A stretch of 64,000 bases of DNA from Acanthosepion pharaonis (GCA_903632075.3 CAHIKZ030000386.1:140001-204000); one strand, 5' to 3'; numbered from the stretch's first letter, positions 33,363 through 45,379 are shown. Numbers and translations: made by a program. Notes: a model not told the origin generated them from the letters alone.

Positions 33363-35292
33363 TACATAGCGTTAGATTACCTCCATGAGATCACTAAAAA
33401 GAGCATAGCATGATGAAAAAGATATCAAACTTGACAAAAACAATTTTATCGTCTAAATGTTTATTATTAAGAGGAAACATCAAGGTATTTTTTTATATTT
33501 TTTAATAGTTCCTAGCACGTCCAAAATTTTCGTTAAAAATCTTTTTTTTTTTTTTTTTTTTTTTTTTTAGTCAAAAAAAATGAAATCTGTTTGAAATTCT
33601 TTTAAAAATTAATTATCATTTTTTCAAAACTTATTTTAAGAAAATCAGAAATTATAATTTTTATTTAAAATATTTTGAACCAAGCTTAACTTAACTTCTG
33701 CGCAGAGAAGATGTAGTTTGAAAATAAAACAAAGCAGGTCATAACCTTTTGCATCACTGGACAAGTGATGAAAGATGTATTGGCGGGTTACATGAGGATA
33801 ATTTATTCTACGGAAGGAGAAAAGTGAAATTATTTAGATTTAAGTGAACAAATTATTTACCTCGTTATTTTTAAGGAAAACTATCAGCACTCTTTTTTTT
33901 TTTTTTTTTTTTTTTTTTTGTACTTAGCTTTCACCTTTTCATTTATGATGATTTATGGAAAATACATTATAAAGAAATTAAAATAAAACTGGGATTAAAT
34001 TTCATAAGAAAGGTATCTAATTAATTTATAGGTACCTTTCTTCTGAAATTTTATCAGAAGTGTACATAAAATACTATAATTTTATTTACATTTACTACAT
34101 TTTACTATGTTACTATGTTATTTGTATTACTATGTTACTATGTTATTTGTATTTCCATTCATTTTATTATTAATTTTGATATTTCATTTATGGAAAAATG
34201 TATAACTGAGATTAATATAAAATTAAGATCATATGAATTTCATAAGATGATACTGATACTTGTAGGTACCCTTCTCAGTTGAAATTGAAAAATCAAATTA
34301 ACTTTTTCACATGTGTTTCACAAAAGTAAAGGCCTTAACAGTGGAGAACAATGCTTAACTCATAACGCAACTTAATTGTATTCTGGTTGGTCTTCCATAC
34401 TTTAATAATTACAGCTCGATTATAAACACAATTACAATTCTTAATTACTGCAGATCTTCTGATTAGTCAGAATGATACAATTTACAATGTGCTAAAAAAA
34501 CTATTTCATGAGGACACTTTCGGATGCAGCTTTTAACTAATTTTATAATATTTTAGCAACTTAAATGTAAAAATCTATTATAATTAAAGCAATAACAAAT
34601 AATTGTATTAAAAATTCATTTTTCATCGAAAAAATTTTTTGCTTTCAGAAAATATTGTCCATATTCATAAAAACTAAAATCAAATAAAAGCATTTGAAAT
34701 TAAATAATATCTTTGTTTTATTGAGTTTTGTATGTTACAATTCAGAGATGATTTTCAGGTGGGGGGTTCCAATTAAAAACAAAGATAAGCATGATTTGCA
34801 TTCCTCAAAGCCTTGTGCTTTTGACTATTGTAATTAACTGGATTCGATTGAATTTCTGGCGTTTTCATAAAATTAGTTATGGGATGGGTAATATAAAAAA
34901 AATATTTCTGCCATGACTTTAATAAAAAAAAAAATATATAATTTCGATCATCTGTGAATAGTTTCTGAAAGTTTCATTAACATCTGACAATTATTTTTAT
35001 TTTTGCAAGATTTTCCAAATGAATGTGTCATACAAAAAAAAAGGTGCTAAAAATTGTATATGTTGTTTTACTAGTTCTGGTGATACAAAGAGAAACAAGG
35101 ATTTTTAAATCAAAATTCAGAATGTTCTAAAAAGAAGGAAATTTTTTAAAAAATAATTAGAATAAACTTTGATCTTTCCTCTTAATAATAACATAAACAT
35201 TTAGACGATAAAATTTTGTTTTCGTCAAGTTTTGGCGCCTATGCTCTTTTTTTAGCGATCTCATGGAGGTACCTATGTTAGATGAACATATG
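33363..35292. mobile_element. 1.9-kb element with about 115-bp terminal inverted repeats
   Basis: Positions 33363-33478 are complementary in order to 35170-35292 (TACCTCCATGAGATC, AAAAAGAGCATA, AACTTGACAAAAACAATTTT, ATCGTCTAAATGTTTAT, TTAAGAGGAAA). The right half (34500-35290) resembles 40970-41670, so it is a repeat family. No transposase is present. Two poly-T runs interrupt it. Confidence 0.65.
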
Positions 35293-35299
35293 TTAGATT

Positions 35300-35400
35300 C
35301 AATAAAGGGTGGTGATGTAATATAATGTTTTTGATGTGTGTTTATAGTTAGTAATATTGTAATTAGTAGGTCCTTGAACTACTTTCTACATAAAGAGAAG
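35300..35400. repeat. Dispersed repeat related to 2760-2880
   Basis: Shares GATGTAATATAATGTTTTTGATGTGTG-type sequence with 2790-2830; the class is unknown. Confidence 0.4.
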
Positions 35401-35417
35401 AGTTCTCTTTTAATCGA

Positions 35418-36131
35418 TTCACCCCAAGCAAGGCGGGAAGCCACTAGTACACAAGGGGTTACAGAAGATTTGGAGTGATAGAGGAAAGGATGAAAAGAAG
35501 GATAGTGGATAGATCAAGTCAACTGGAGATGCTGATTGACATTACATTTGAATAGTTGGAGATTATAGCTGTCAGGGAAACAGGAATAGGGAAGGGAGTT
35601 CCACAGGCGAGAGGTGCGAGATATGAAGCTATTAAAATAGAAGAGACAGCTACATTTAACAGTTTCAACAGTAAAAGGGTGTGAGTGGGATGCTAGCATC
35701 GTAGGACGCTTGAATTCGTGAAGTCTGGGAACCAGCACAAGCAGCTCATCAGAGCAATTTCCATGAAAGTATATGTAAAAAAGACAGAGGCGACGGCACA
35801 TCTGTGAGAGAGTGACTGCAGATGAGATGCCAGATCAGGGCCAATTACATTGCATATCCGTCTCTGGATCTTATCAAGAACCCCCGAGGCAAACAGAAGG
35901 GGCTCCAGACTGTATATGGCAGCAATACTCCATGCAAGGGTGAATTGTTGATTTGTAGATTTGAAGGATCGATTCCGGGGAGAAAAATTTCCTGGCGCGG
36001 CACAGGGAGCCACCTTTCCTTGCGGTGAACAAAGCAATTGACTCACTGTATTTGTTCCATCTCAGGTCAGTAGTCAACGTGAGATTGAGCAGCTGCAGAG
36101 AGGTGCTCTCGAGAAGTTGAGCCTCGGACAT
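35418..36131 (-). pseudogene. LINE reverse transcriptase C-terminus (RLWNSLP family)
   Basis: Minus-strand frames join in the usual order. LTTDLRWNKYSESIALFTAR is at 36060-36131 side, then SPESILQIYKSTIHPCMEYC. LDKIQRRICNVIGPDLASHL and SLSHRCAVASVFF follow. 35514-35801 contains FHGNCSDELLVLVPR, SHPFTVETVKC and TSRLWNSLPYSCFPDSYNLQ, then a stop. This is the conserved C-terminus of CR1/jockey-type LINEs. At least two frame breaks occur. It is the best-preserved copy of the family; fragments are at 8586, 15955, 39385, 45721 and possibly 63950. Confidence 0.88.
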
Positions 36132-36934
36132 TCTTATGGGGGGGGCAGGGAAGGATCTCTGTGGTGATTAATAGAGAGCAGTTTTGTTTTTGTGTATTAT
36201 GATAGTTTGAATGGTTGTCTAAATATCTAATACTATGTTTGTAGATACAGGCTTTTAGACTTTGTGATGTCTCATCAACATAATTTTTTTTACACTGTAA
36301 ACATTTTATTTAATAAGTACCAGCATTTAAAATGGTGTTGGATTTATTTTTCTTAATTATATTTCTGATTGTTCTGAATGTATTGATAAAGATCCTAGTA
36401 TTAGGGATAACTAATTTATTTACAAGTTTTGTAGAAAGTGTTAAATGGTAGCATTATGAACTTTGTGTTATTAGAAGTGCTATTGGTGTATCTAGTTTTT
36501 GGGATTTGTGGATTTTGTAAACTTGTTTTGAAAGATGTCAATTCAGCAAAACTTAAATGGAAAATCATCCTTGGCTTAATAAAATTATGGCAAAAAATCT
36601 TTATGCTGAAAATATAAAGCTGACTTCCATGCAAGTTTTACAGATCCTGTTGACTTTTGGTCAAGTTAATGTTCCTGGCAAGCTGCTATTTGTAGATTTG
36701 GTGACCACAAAAGGAATCTTTACTAATCTTTGATTTGATTAGTAAAAGACTCTGGTGTCATTTTTAGACAAAAGCTTTTTTATGATAATTACTTAAATTC
36801 AACTTTAACATTTATTCAGTTTGGTTAGATGTACAACATCTGTATGTGAACATCTGGGAAGTTAACTGAATAGTAAATAATAGCCTGATGGATTAATTCA
36901 GGAATCTTTTCATTGTGAGTATACTCTCTGGGTG
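36132..36934. other. AT-rich stretch, no recognised gene
   Basis: Possibly the distal part of the preceding LINE copy to about 36200, then unremarkable sequence. Confidence 0.4.
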
Positions 36935-37200
36935 AGGTAGTACAGACTTTGACTTAGTGGAAATGGTGCAAGCAATAACTGAGCAGTACTAAAAAGAACA
37001 ATGCAAGATATCCTTAAGCATAGAGAGATGAACGAGAACAATTTATCCCTATACTAAAGTGGGTTCAGTTCAAAATTCCCTGAAGGTCACTCAGATTGGC
37101 AGATATTTGAAGAAAGTCAGCAGGCACATCAGCTGAAACAATGATAACAACAAAGATGGAGACATTAGTCCAAATGTAAATGTTCAGTAGACATCAGTAA
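36935..37200 (+). mobile_element. SINE with Penelope-associated tail
   Basis: GCAAGCAATAACTGAGCAG, GGGTTCAGTTCAAAATTCCC, TTTGAAGAAAGTCAGCAGGC, ATCAGCTGAAACAATG and AACAACAAAGATGGAGACAT occur in this order, as at 24215-24480 and 49860-50090. Confidence 0.55.
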
Positions 37201-37409
37201 CTTTATAATGAAAGTACACTAATCATTACTTTAAGAGAAAGCTGTTTGTGGTAGTAATACCTATCATTATTCTAATTTTTTGGCTTAACTGCCATGTTCT
37301 TCAGGACAGTGTTTTCTTTTCTTTGATATCTTTAAGTTGTGAATTACTATGATTTTCCTTTGGAAAAAAGTGGACTGATTTCAGTTTTGAAGTCTGTTTT
37401 CTTTTTCCT

Positions 37410-37565
37410 AGACTGGTTGCCAATCAAGTGAATTGATCCTAATCTATCTGTTAACTCATAGCTAAGTGAAGTTGGAAAGAAGAGATGGATTTCTGCTTTT
37501 CTCAAGGGTATGAGTGCATGGCAGAGTGGTTACAACACTGGATCCATGAGATCCACGAGATTATG
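37410..37565. mobile_element. SINE fragments, one minus body and one plus tRNA-like head
   Basis: A decayed 5S-tRNA SINE body (TAACTCATAGCTAAGTG, GATGGATTTCTGC) runs into ATGGCAGAGTGGTTACAACA, an A-box-like tRNA head. Confidence 0.4.
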
Positions 37566-39384
37566 TAATTATTTTCTTATGAATATGAAATCAATACAAT
37601 GATTGCTATTTAAAGTAATTACAGTGCTTAGTTGATTTTTTTTTCTTTCATGGTTCTAAAGTTCAAAGAATCTTCCTTTTATTATCTAATCTTTCTAGGA
37701 CTCTTATAAAAATCTGAGCAGTCTGTCATGTACAAAGTTTGGCTTAAATCTTTTTTTTTTCTTTTTAGACAACTCAAAAGAACTACAGAAACACATTAAA
37801 TTGTATAGTTACAAGAATGAGTTTCTGTTTAGCCTAAGATGGGGACAAGCAAATATTACCTTGGTGCACCATGGCAATTTCTTCTACAATTTGGAAAATT
37901 TGTTTTTTGTTTGTAAAAAGTAATATTAGCATAAAATCTTTAAACAATTGTTAAAACTTAAAAATAAAGAAAAAGCTCTAAAATCAGATATTTTTATCGA
38001 CAAATAACGTGACTAGAATTATTAGCAATGATACATTTCAGTGGAACATTATCAAAAAAGAAATAAAACATTACAACATTATTAGCTTATGTTGTGGAAA
38101 GAACAAGATTGTTGTATTACTGTATAAAAATATAACGCTTTTTCAGCATAAAATCAAAATAACTATTGAAACAAAAAATACAGTAAATGTCAAAACAATC
38201 CTTTACCAACGTGAATTAGTAATTTTCTTATAGATAAAAATATTTTCAAGACTAATTTTTGCTGCCTTAGCATTCAGAATTTCCTCTACTAATTTGTCAG
38301 AAAAAAAATCCAAAAAAAAACCTGAATTTTTTTTTATTATTTTAGATGGTTCGGGGGTCCTTTTTACAATATAAATACGTCAAACTGATCCCTGGCTTTT
38401 TGACACACTTGGAGTTTTCTTTCTTTTTTGAGGGGATCAGTCTATTGCTGTTTTAAAATGAAATGCATGATTACTATGGAATGTGTGTGTATTTATACAT
38501 ATGATGTTCATTTCATTTCCGGTAAACATAAATGTTGCAAGATTGAAATAAACTTGTAACATTTGTTGAAATTCCTTTCATCTAACTCTTTTCTTTGAAA
38601 ATATATCTACATAGGGCTCTAGTCAATGTTTTTTTCTTGGTAAATCCCCACAATCGCCTTAAGAAAAACGTAACATTTTTCGTTCTTAATTTAAAAAAAA
38701 AAAAAATTATTGAAGGCAAAATTGCCGTGGACGTGGCTTTTTTATTTTTATTTTAAGAGCACCTCAGCATTTTGCCGTGGTGCCGCAGTCAAAACTCATC
38801 CCTGTTGTTTAATTGTGTGTGTGTATGTGTATGTATAAAACTGGAGCATCTTAGTAACAGATAGGTTATATCTCTTTTTTTCGTTTTCTTTTTTAAAGAA
38901 AAGTTACTCTACAATTTTTTTTTAAAGAACTCGGTTTAAGAGTAGATTTTAACCTGTTATTAATTTAAGCTATTGAAAAATATATATTGTAGGGATATCA
39001 GCAATACATCGGAAATATTGATTGTTTAGGTAAAATACTCTGGAAAGCACCAGATTCAAGAAATTCTAAGAAAATGCATGCTAAAACAAAACTCCATTCA
39101 GAAGTGAATCCATTCGTTATTCACATTTTTGTTTATAAAACTTGAAATAGCATTGATTTGTAATGAGTAGGTATATTTTTATGATTTTAGCTGTTGGTGG
39201 GGAGAGGTTTCTGTGTGTATAAATGCAGGTTTCTAAATGAAATTTCTATATTTATTTTGATAAAGTTTCTTGTGGAATGAAAGATCTTTGCATGAAAGAT
39301 TTTCTTATTTCTTTTATATAGATGTATTGTATATGTATGTATTTTATACCCACTTTTGTTTAAAAAAAAAAAAAAAAATTTAAT
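37566..39384. other. AT-rich stretch, no recognised gene
   Basis: A 50-codon open frame after a TTTTTCTTTTTAG acceptor at 37784 is noted but not called. 38009-38233 is an AT-rich open frame without features. A short (TG)n occurs near 38815. Confidence 0.4.
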
Positions 39385-39600
39385 TTACTCCAAGCAAGGC
39401 AATAATGCTACTAAGATGCAAGGAGCTACTGGGAGTGAAAGAGAATGAGAAGACTTTAAACAGAATCATAAACTCAATCCTAAATAGGAAACAAGGGATA
39501 AAGCTCTACTTCTTTTCAAAAAAATGGCGGGAGGGTGTATGAAGTATGAACCTATCTACTCTTATTTTACTAATAAAAACAATAACTTCAGTCTAAAATA
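39385..39600 (-). mobile_element. LINE 3' tail (RLWNSLP family)
   Basis: CTCCAAGCAAGGCAATAATG, GGAGTGAAAGAGAATGAGAA and a following poly-A-flanked end match 45721-45800. Confidence 0.6.
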
Positions 39601-40240
39601 AGCCTTGACTATATATAATAACTACCAGAAAATAATGTCAAGTAGTCTAAGGCACTCCCAAGACATGTGAAGGACAATTCTGTATATAGACAATGTTGTT
39701 TCTTTTGACAATGTTGGTAGGTGGTGGGTAAGTGCTCTTGAATTTGAAATGATAATAAGCCTTCTGCAGCCTCACCCACCTGATAAGGGGTAGGGTGATA
39801 TTTGCATGTGAATTAAATATTTACAAAGGCAAAGGCTTAAATGTCGTCTTTCCCCCTTGATGTAACACTTTGCTAGTTTGGGGATGACTTTTTTCATATT
39901 AGTTTAAGTACTAACAAATATTGCCTGTCCAATCACTTGATGTGTATGTCAGTATGATTTGGTGCAGAAGGAAACAGTGAGTAACCTACCTAATAAATTT
40001 GTGTAAATAAATGGCAAGCCAGGGACTGAGGGATATTGACAAACATTGCTTAGAGCTATAAAGTATATCAAGTTGTGGAGAGCCATAATTGTCCACATCC
40101 TGAAAAGACATGACACATGTAGGAACCTCCACTAATTTTCGATACCTTATTTTAAAATTAATTTTTATAAATGAAAAAGCTTTCTTGAAGCTTACATTTT
40201 AGCTTTAATTGAAAGCTAAAGGATTAAGTTTACTATTTCC
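39601..40240. other. Mostly unassigned; LINE fragment at 40050-40130
   Basis: AAGTTGTGGAGAGCCATAATTGTCCACATCCTGAAAAGACATG at 40073-40115, split as AAGTTGTGGAGAGCCATAAT and CCTGAAAAGACATG, is the plus-strand version of the LINE segment at 3830-3870 and 4745-4790. The rest shows nothing recognised. Confidence 0.4.
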
Positions 40241-41690
40241 AGTAAGTAAAATACTCTGGTGTATTTCAAACAGAAATTATATTGATTGGAATCGATTTTT
40301 TTTTTCTTCTTTTTCTAAAATAGTTAATTAGTGCCCTTTTTTAGTCATCTTTCATCGCAATATAATTCTATGTACTAAAAATATCTTCCAAAAATAAAAC
40401 ATACTTTTCTGAAGCTTTATTTGAGGACTGTTAGCTGATTTAAAGTATAATTCATCTGATTAAAAAAAAAAAAAATTATTTACTTTAAATTTAAAATAAC
40501 AAAAATGTATTTTTAAAACAAAACAGTAGCTTTTTTTTTTTTTTTTAACTGACATTACCATATTTTATATAATTAATGAGGCATTGACAAGCCTTGACAT
40601 AATGATTGTTGTTCTACAGAGAATTTCTGTAAAACCTAATTTAAGAAAATGATGTGATCCCCTTTTTTTTTTAAATTTTTTTTTTATAATTTTTGAGTAC
40701 CCAGTAATCTTAAAAATGTTGGAAAATATTCTCCGTCATCTAATTTTAGTAATGTCGACTTTAAATTTACTATAGTTATCGCTCTTATTTTCTGATAATG
40801 TTGTGTATGGTCAACCATACTTTCAAAAATGGGCACATTACATAATATTTTATATACATAAAAAAAAAAAATAAAAATTATTTTAAAAATCTTGGTGCAA
40901 ATTAATCTGTATTAAGCTTTTCAATTTTTTATTAGTAAATATAGTTTTCACTTTTATTTTAAAAGATTTATATATTATAAATTATTAAAAAAAAAAAAAA
41001 AAGAAAGAAAACAATTCTTCTAAAAATTCATTATTCATCAATTTTTTTTTTTTTTTTTTAAGACAATAGTGTCATTAATAAATCTTATTTACAAAACCAA
41101 TGAAAAGCTTTTCTAATTAAATAATGTCATAGTTTTATTCCATTTTTATTTTACAATTTGGAGCAGATTTTCAGGAAATGAGTAGTAGTATGAAAAAAAA
41201 TAGATCTATATTCTTTAAGGAGTCTTGCTTTTAACTAATAAGAAAAAAAATTTGTGTTGAAAATTTAATCTCTCTAAATTTCATGAAATTAAGTTTGTGT
41301 TGGGTGGGGGAGGTTTCATATGTAAAAAAAAAAAAAAAAATATTTTTTACCAAGTTCTTCCAAAAAAAAATTCAAAAGTAATTTATTTCATTTGTGAAAA
41401 AGTTCTGAAAGTTTCATTAAAATCTGACAATTATTTGATTTTTGCAAGAATTTAAAATTCAATGTGTTTTTCACTTGAAAAAAGGGCAGTAAAATTCTCA
41501 TCAGAAATATTACGTCAGCCGTTTATGCAATAATAACAAAAAAACAAAACAAAACAAGAATTTTAACCAAGATTTTGAACATGCTTGAAAAATATTTAAT
41601 AAAAATTACTTTCCTCTTAATAATATTTTGATGATAAAACTTTGTTTTCATTAAGTCTGGGGCCTTTTTTCATGAAATTCAATTTGAAGA
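40241..41690. repeat. Second copy of the repeat in 34500-35290
   Basis: TTCTGAAAGTTTCATTAA.ATCTGACAATTATT at about 41403 and CTTTCCTCTTAATAATA at about 41611 align in order with 34965-34995 and 35172-35190. Long poly-A and poly-T runs are present. Confidence 0.5.
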
Positions 41691-41832
41691 AAAAAACAAC
41701 AAAGTTAATGTTATATTATTTAAACAAAGTTCCTTATTTTACTGCAGGAATAACAGGATAAAAACTAACACAATCAACAAAAAATGCAAATTCCTTACAA
41801 CAAATTAAATACAGTTAGGCATGACAAATTGT

Positions 41833-42228
41833 TTATTGACACACTTGTTTCTGCTTATTATTTGACAACTTCTCTACTTCAGATGACAGCAAAACATTCA
41901 GATGGTCATCAACTAAACTTGTTCTTAAATGACTTTTAGTATATTTCATTTTCGAAAACAGTTGTTCACAAGCATATGTACTTTCAAATAATGATACCAT
42001 CATTTTTGCATTATTCGCTAGGCTTTTATATTTTCCACTTGGCAAAATGTATTTCTTGTAGAAATCAGCAGTTTGTTTAGAATTAAATTTTGATTTAAAA
42101 AATGTGTTACATTCTAAGTTAATTAACTCCAAATGATATTTTTCTGCCACTTGCTCCACAAATTAGTTAGATAATTAGTGTCCAGGTGTTAAGTTGGCAA
42201 GGCCAGTCAAAAATGTTGTTGACCCCTG
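41833..42228 (-). pseudogene. hAT transposase C-terminus with adjoining terminal repeat
   Basis: 41833-42159 is an open minus-strand frame ending LRTSLVDDHLNVLLSSEVEK. It contains NNAKMMVSLFESTYACEQLF and SKMKYTKSHLRTSL, the dimerisation domain of hAT transposases (the SxFGSTYxCEQxFSxMKxxKSxxRxxLxDxHL pattern). Only the last 108 residues are present. Directly upstream of the frame, 42216-42228 reads CAGGGGTCAACAA on the minus strand, the classic Charlie-type hAT terminus. The N-terminal zinc finger and catalytic core have therefore been deleted internally. Confidence 0.85.
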
Positions 42229-42234
42229 CTTTAA

Positions 42235-42384
42235 ACCATCTATCTATTGGAAAATCTTGTAACCCTGGAAAGAACATAAATTTTAACCAATGTTTTAAAC
42301 AACTAAGCCATCTATCTCTTGGACAATTTCCTAACCCAGGACTGAACTCTCAATAGCCAGGGAATTGTAAATAGTAGGTGAGTG
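42235..42384. repeat. Tandem-like SINE fragments
   Basis: Two related segments (AAACCATCTATCTATTGG... and AAGCCATCTATCTCTTGGAC...) follow each other about 65 bp apart, the second with a B-box-like AGGACTGAACTCTC in minus sense. Weak. Confidence 0.3.
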
Positions 42385-42715
42385 TTCTAACCTTTGTGGC
42401 TAAGACCCTTCATGATATGCACATTGTAGTTACTTATCCTCATTTCCTTCATATTTCTTTGGTGAGATGTAAGTTCCACTCGAGCAGCAGCTTCCCACAA
42501 ATCACTGCCTTGTGGAACCAATTCCCAAGAGGTTGCTTTCTCCTGATCATTACAATCTTAACCTATTCAAGCTTACAGTTAACCATTATCTTCCACATAT
42601 GCGCATAAGCCATGCCTCTTATTCTGTAACCCTCTACTTCTAGTGGCCCTCAGGCCTTGTACAGGATTATCATCAATGTAAAAAATAAAATAAACATAAA
42701 ACGATTACTTGGTTA
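42385..42715 (+). mobile_element. LINE 3' end of the CR1/jockey type, plus strand
   Basis: The plus strand reads LWNQFPRGCF at about 42515-42545 with a following CDHYNLNLFKL-like block after a frame break, then a 3' end in AAAAAATAAAATAAACATAAA at about 42680. Confidence 0.6.
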
Positions 42716-43387
42716 CGTATTTTAGTGCATCATTTTACTTAGAATTATTTCCATGTGACACAAACAATAATGCATTTTTTAAACAAGTTAGTTGTGAATT
42801 ATGAAAAGTTCCTTCTCATCACTGTCTGTTACTTGTTAAATCTCTAAACTGTTTTTACATTTACATAATTAGCAAAGTAATTGTTCTAAATAACATGGTT
42901 AATTGAAATAAGTGTTGCGTCATTTATTGTGGTAAAGAAGGGATTATAGTTACTGACTAAAGCTTGGCTAAGTCTGGCACACAACCTACTGTAGTAGGTA
43001 ACTCAGGCTAGGCTATAGAATTGGTCTTCAAGACCAGACTGATAATCCATTAATAGATAGTGTCATAAAAGGAGTTCAAATTCACTACTTTGAGGATTAG
43101 CTATGGTGATTCCCCTAAATGAGAGGTCATATATAACGTATATCGTTTAAAATTTGTGATATTAATAGGGAGAAGAGTGCTCAACATTGGAGTAAGTGCA
43201 TTTCTAGATATGGACAGTGTGGATGTAGGACTCAACACTTCATGGTGACTATCAGTTTCACACTTCAATGCAATGTTCAGGCCACTACTATTTTAGCAGG
43301 CTGCATCTCTCTCATCTAAATATAAATATCCAAATATATCTGCAAAAAGACAATATAAATAAATTTTCCTTTTGTATTTATTCACAT
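42716..43387. other. Unassigned AT-rich sequence
   Basis: 43140-43290 carries GAAGAGTGCTCAACATTGGA and TTCATGGTGACTATCAGTTTCAC, with decayed reverse-orientation relatives near 54600-54720 and 60250-60350. This suggests a MITE of unknown type. Confidence 0.35.
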
Positions 43388-43589
43388 ATGGGTGCATGGT
43401 CGAGTGGATCCCAGCATGCTGCGGCACCTTTGGAAAGTACCTGAAAACCATACCATGAGTTGACCCAGGTCTTGTGATTGAAATTGGCTATTTGGGAGCC
43501 GTCGATGGTTGTCCTAGCACAAAGTCACAAGTCATCATGACTGAGCCTTGTGTAGACTGTTGATCACACCAGATAATGTGTTCTCCTCC
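43388..43589 (+). mobile_element. tRNA-derived SINE (second family), internally deleted
   Basis: Starts GGGTGCATGGTCGAGTGGAT and matches 62709-63050 (GCGGCACCTTTGGAAAGT, GAAAACCATACCATGAG, CAAAGTCACAAG, GATCACACCAGATAATGTG), but lacks about 100 bp between the A box and the GCAGCACC block. Confidence 0.65.
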
Positions 43590-43754
43590 AGAAACTGTAA
43601 CTTTGTAATCACCTTTAGACTCATCCAACTCTTTCCAAATCCTCTGCATTGTCCTCAGATTAACATCCAAACACTCTGAAATGTTTGTTTTAGAGCTTCC
43701 TGTGTGAATACCAAGTAGTAAACATGCCGTTTCCAACTTCTTGTCATGGTGCAT
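43590..43754 (-). pseudogene. mariner/IS630-type transposase N-terminal fragment
   Basis: The minus strand starts MHHDKKLETACLLLGIH and continues SKTNISECLDVNLRTMQRIW and KELDESKGDYK. This is a helix-turn-helix with the RTVQRIRKELDESNGDYE motif typical of an IS630-mariner family found in invertebrates. After GDYK the frame runs on into the neighbouring SINE, so the transposase is cut there. Confidence 0.7.
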
Positions 43755-43932
43755 TTTTTCTCTCAGGTGGTGGCCAACAGATCCTACTACACTGTGCAGT
43801 TGACAAAATCAAAAATGTAATTAAAAATATAAAATGGTGCACCCTGTATTATTGCCCACTAAAGGAGTAGTAGTTGGTTTGAAGATTGTAGCATAGAATT
43901 GACAGTCATGATGCTGTGTTGATTCCTTTATA

Positions 43933-43933
<1 letters not shown>

Positions 43934-44028
<95 letters not shown>

Positions 44029-44042
44029 TTATTATTGCATGC

Positions 44043-44084
<42 letters not shown>
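43934..44084. repeat. (TG)n(TA)n microsatellite
   Basis: TG units then about 38 TA units to 44025, and a second (TA) block at 44043-44084 separated by TAGTTTTATTATTGCATGCA. Confidence 0.95.
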
Positions 44085-44090
<6 letters not shown>

Positions 44091-44187
44091 ATAAAAACCA
44101 TGCAAAATTACATTTTTTATTTTAAACCTTTATTTTACCAAATTGTTAATTTGTATATTTAGTTTTGATAATTATTGAATAAAGCCT

Positions 44188-44480
44188 GGTCAGTATCTAG
44201 ATTGTTGACATCTTGAAAATACCAGGTGCTGTAAGCTTGGATGTGCAGGTGAGGTAATGGATTGTAATGAGAAAATGGAGAGCTGAATTTAAATTCCAGT
44301 TGAGTTTGTCACATTCACTTGTGCACAAATACTCTTTGACAATCATTAATCAAATAGACATCATGACCTAAGTGTGTCACCTCCACCTTTACCAACATGA
44401 ATTGGGTTGGTGCTGTAGGGTAATGTTCCATTTCTCCTTTATGAATCTGTAGCAGGCCTACGTCCAACAAAGGATCTTTG
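44188..44480 (+). mobile_element. 5S-tRNA SINE, plus orientation
   Basis: A partial 5S head at 44188-44243 (CTGGTCAGTATCTAGATTG, AATACCAGGTGCTGTAAGC) is followed by the tRNA-like GTGAGGTAATGGATTG and the body. Confidence 0.65.
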
Positions 44481-44686
44481 CAGGTTGAGTAGAAGTAGAC
44501 TAAAAATGCACCTTGCTTATTTTTACAAGATTAAAAAAAAATCTTTCAAAATAGTTGAATCCCATCTGAAGCCTTGAATAATTAGTTGACTTTATGATGG
44601 AATTTTAATAAAAATCACAAAACACTTATAAACTATGAGAATAGTAAAAAAAAAAAAAAAAATATCTGATCGTACTTTTAGTATTA

Positions 44687-44990
44687 GTGAATGCTACTGC
44701 TAAATCTTCTGCTATGAGTCCACAAGAGCCACCTTGTTCTTTCAGCTCTCGTGCTCTTGGCAGAGTGTTGGAACATCCTCCTATGCCAGATGAATCCTGG
44801 CAAATGACATTCTTCCTGCAGCTGCGTGTTCTGCTGCTGGCTCATTGCCAGTTTGTAGATGGCTGGTCAAACTGATAGATGATTCTGGTAGGATGGTCAT
44901 CACGTCATCACAGACTATGATGTTATTGGACATGGCGCTAAGTGATGGCATGGAGTTCCTCATTGGAATAATAATGAATGTCTGTTTGAA
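44687..44990 (+). other. Codon-like open sequence of unknown origin
   Basis: From a TTTTAG acceptor-like site the plus strand reads SFSSRALGRVLEHPPMPDES, then WQMTFFLQLRVLLLAHCQF, and stops at 44873. A second frame (44845-45054) continues LVKLIDDSGRMVITSSQTMM. Composition is less AT-rich than the surroundings. I do not recognise the protein; it could be a frameshifted transposon gene or a decayed exon. Confidence 0.25.
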
Positions 44991-45039
44991 TTTCTGGAAT
45001 GAGGGATTATCATTATTTACCTGCTTTCTATTGCCCTCA

Positions 45040-45125
45040 TTTTTGTTATTATAACAACAACAAAGATAACAACAAAGATGAGGACAATAGTCTGTAGGTA
45101 AATAACATAAATAATGATAGTAAAT
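45040..45125 (+). mobile_element. Penelope-associated tail fragment
   Basis: AACAACAAAGATGAGGACAA and TAGTCTGTAGGTAAATAACA match the outer end of the family at 52510-52560. Confidence 0.45.
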
Positions 45126-45379
45126 GTGTTTCAAATTTATGTATTTGTGTTTGTGAATAAAACCTAATAAACCTGATAGTTTTTAGCTGAATTTTGATTA
45201 GAAATGTTTACTGCATAATGTGTGATCTTATATGACCAGTGCATTGAGAAGGAAAAAATCAAGTTGAAAAGAAATGTTTGTAAAATAAATGCTTTTTTAT
45301 CATAGGGTATTGATATAAATGTGTGTGTTTTTGTTTAGTGGCATATTAACATTTATGTTAACTTAATGTAAAATCTAAA

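Noticed and set aside
37784..37925. Exon-like frame after a TTTTTCTTTTTAG acceptor (NSKELQKHIKLYSYKNEF...)
   Set aside because: No donor or clear terminal-exon features, AT-driven composition, and no upstream exon in a matching phase. Left as a note only.
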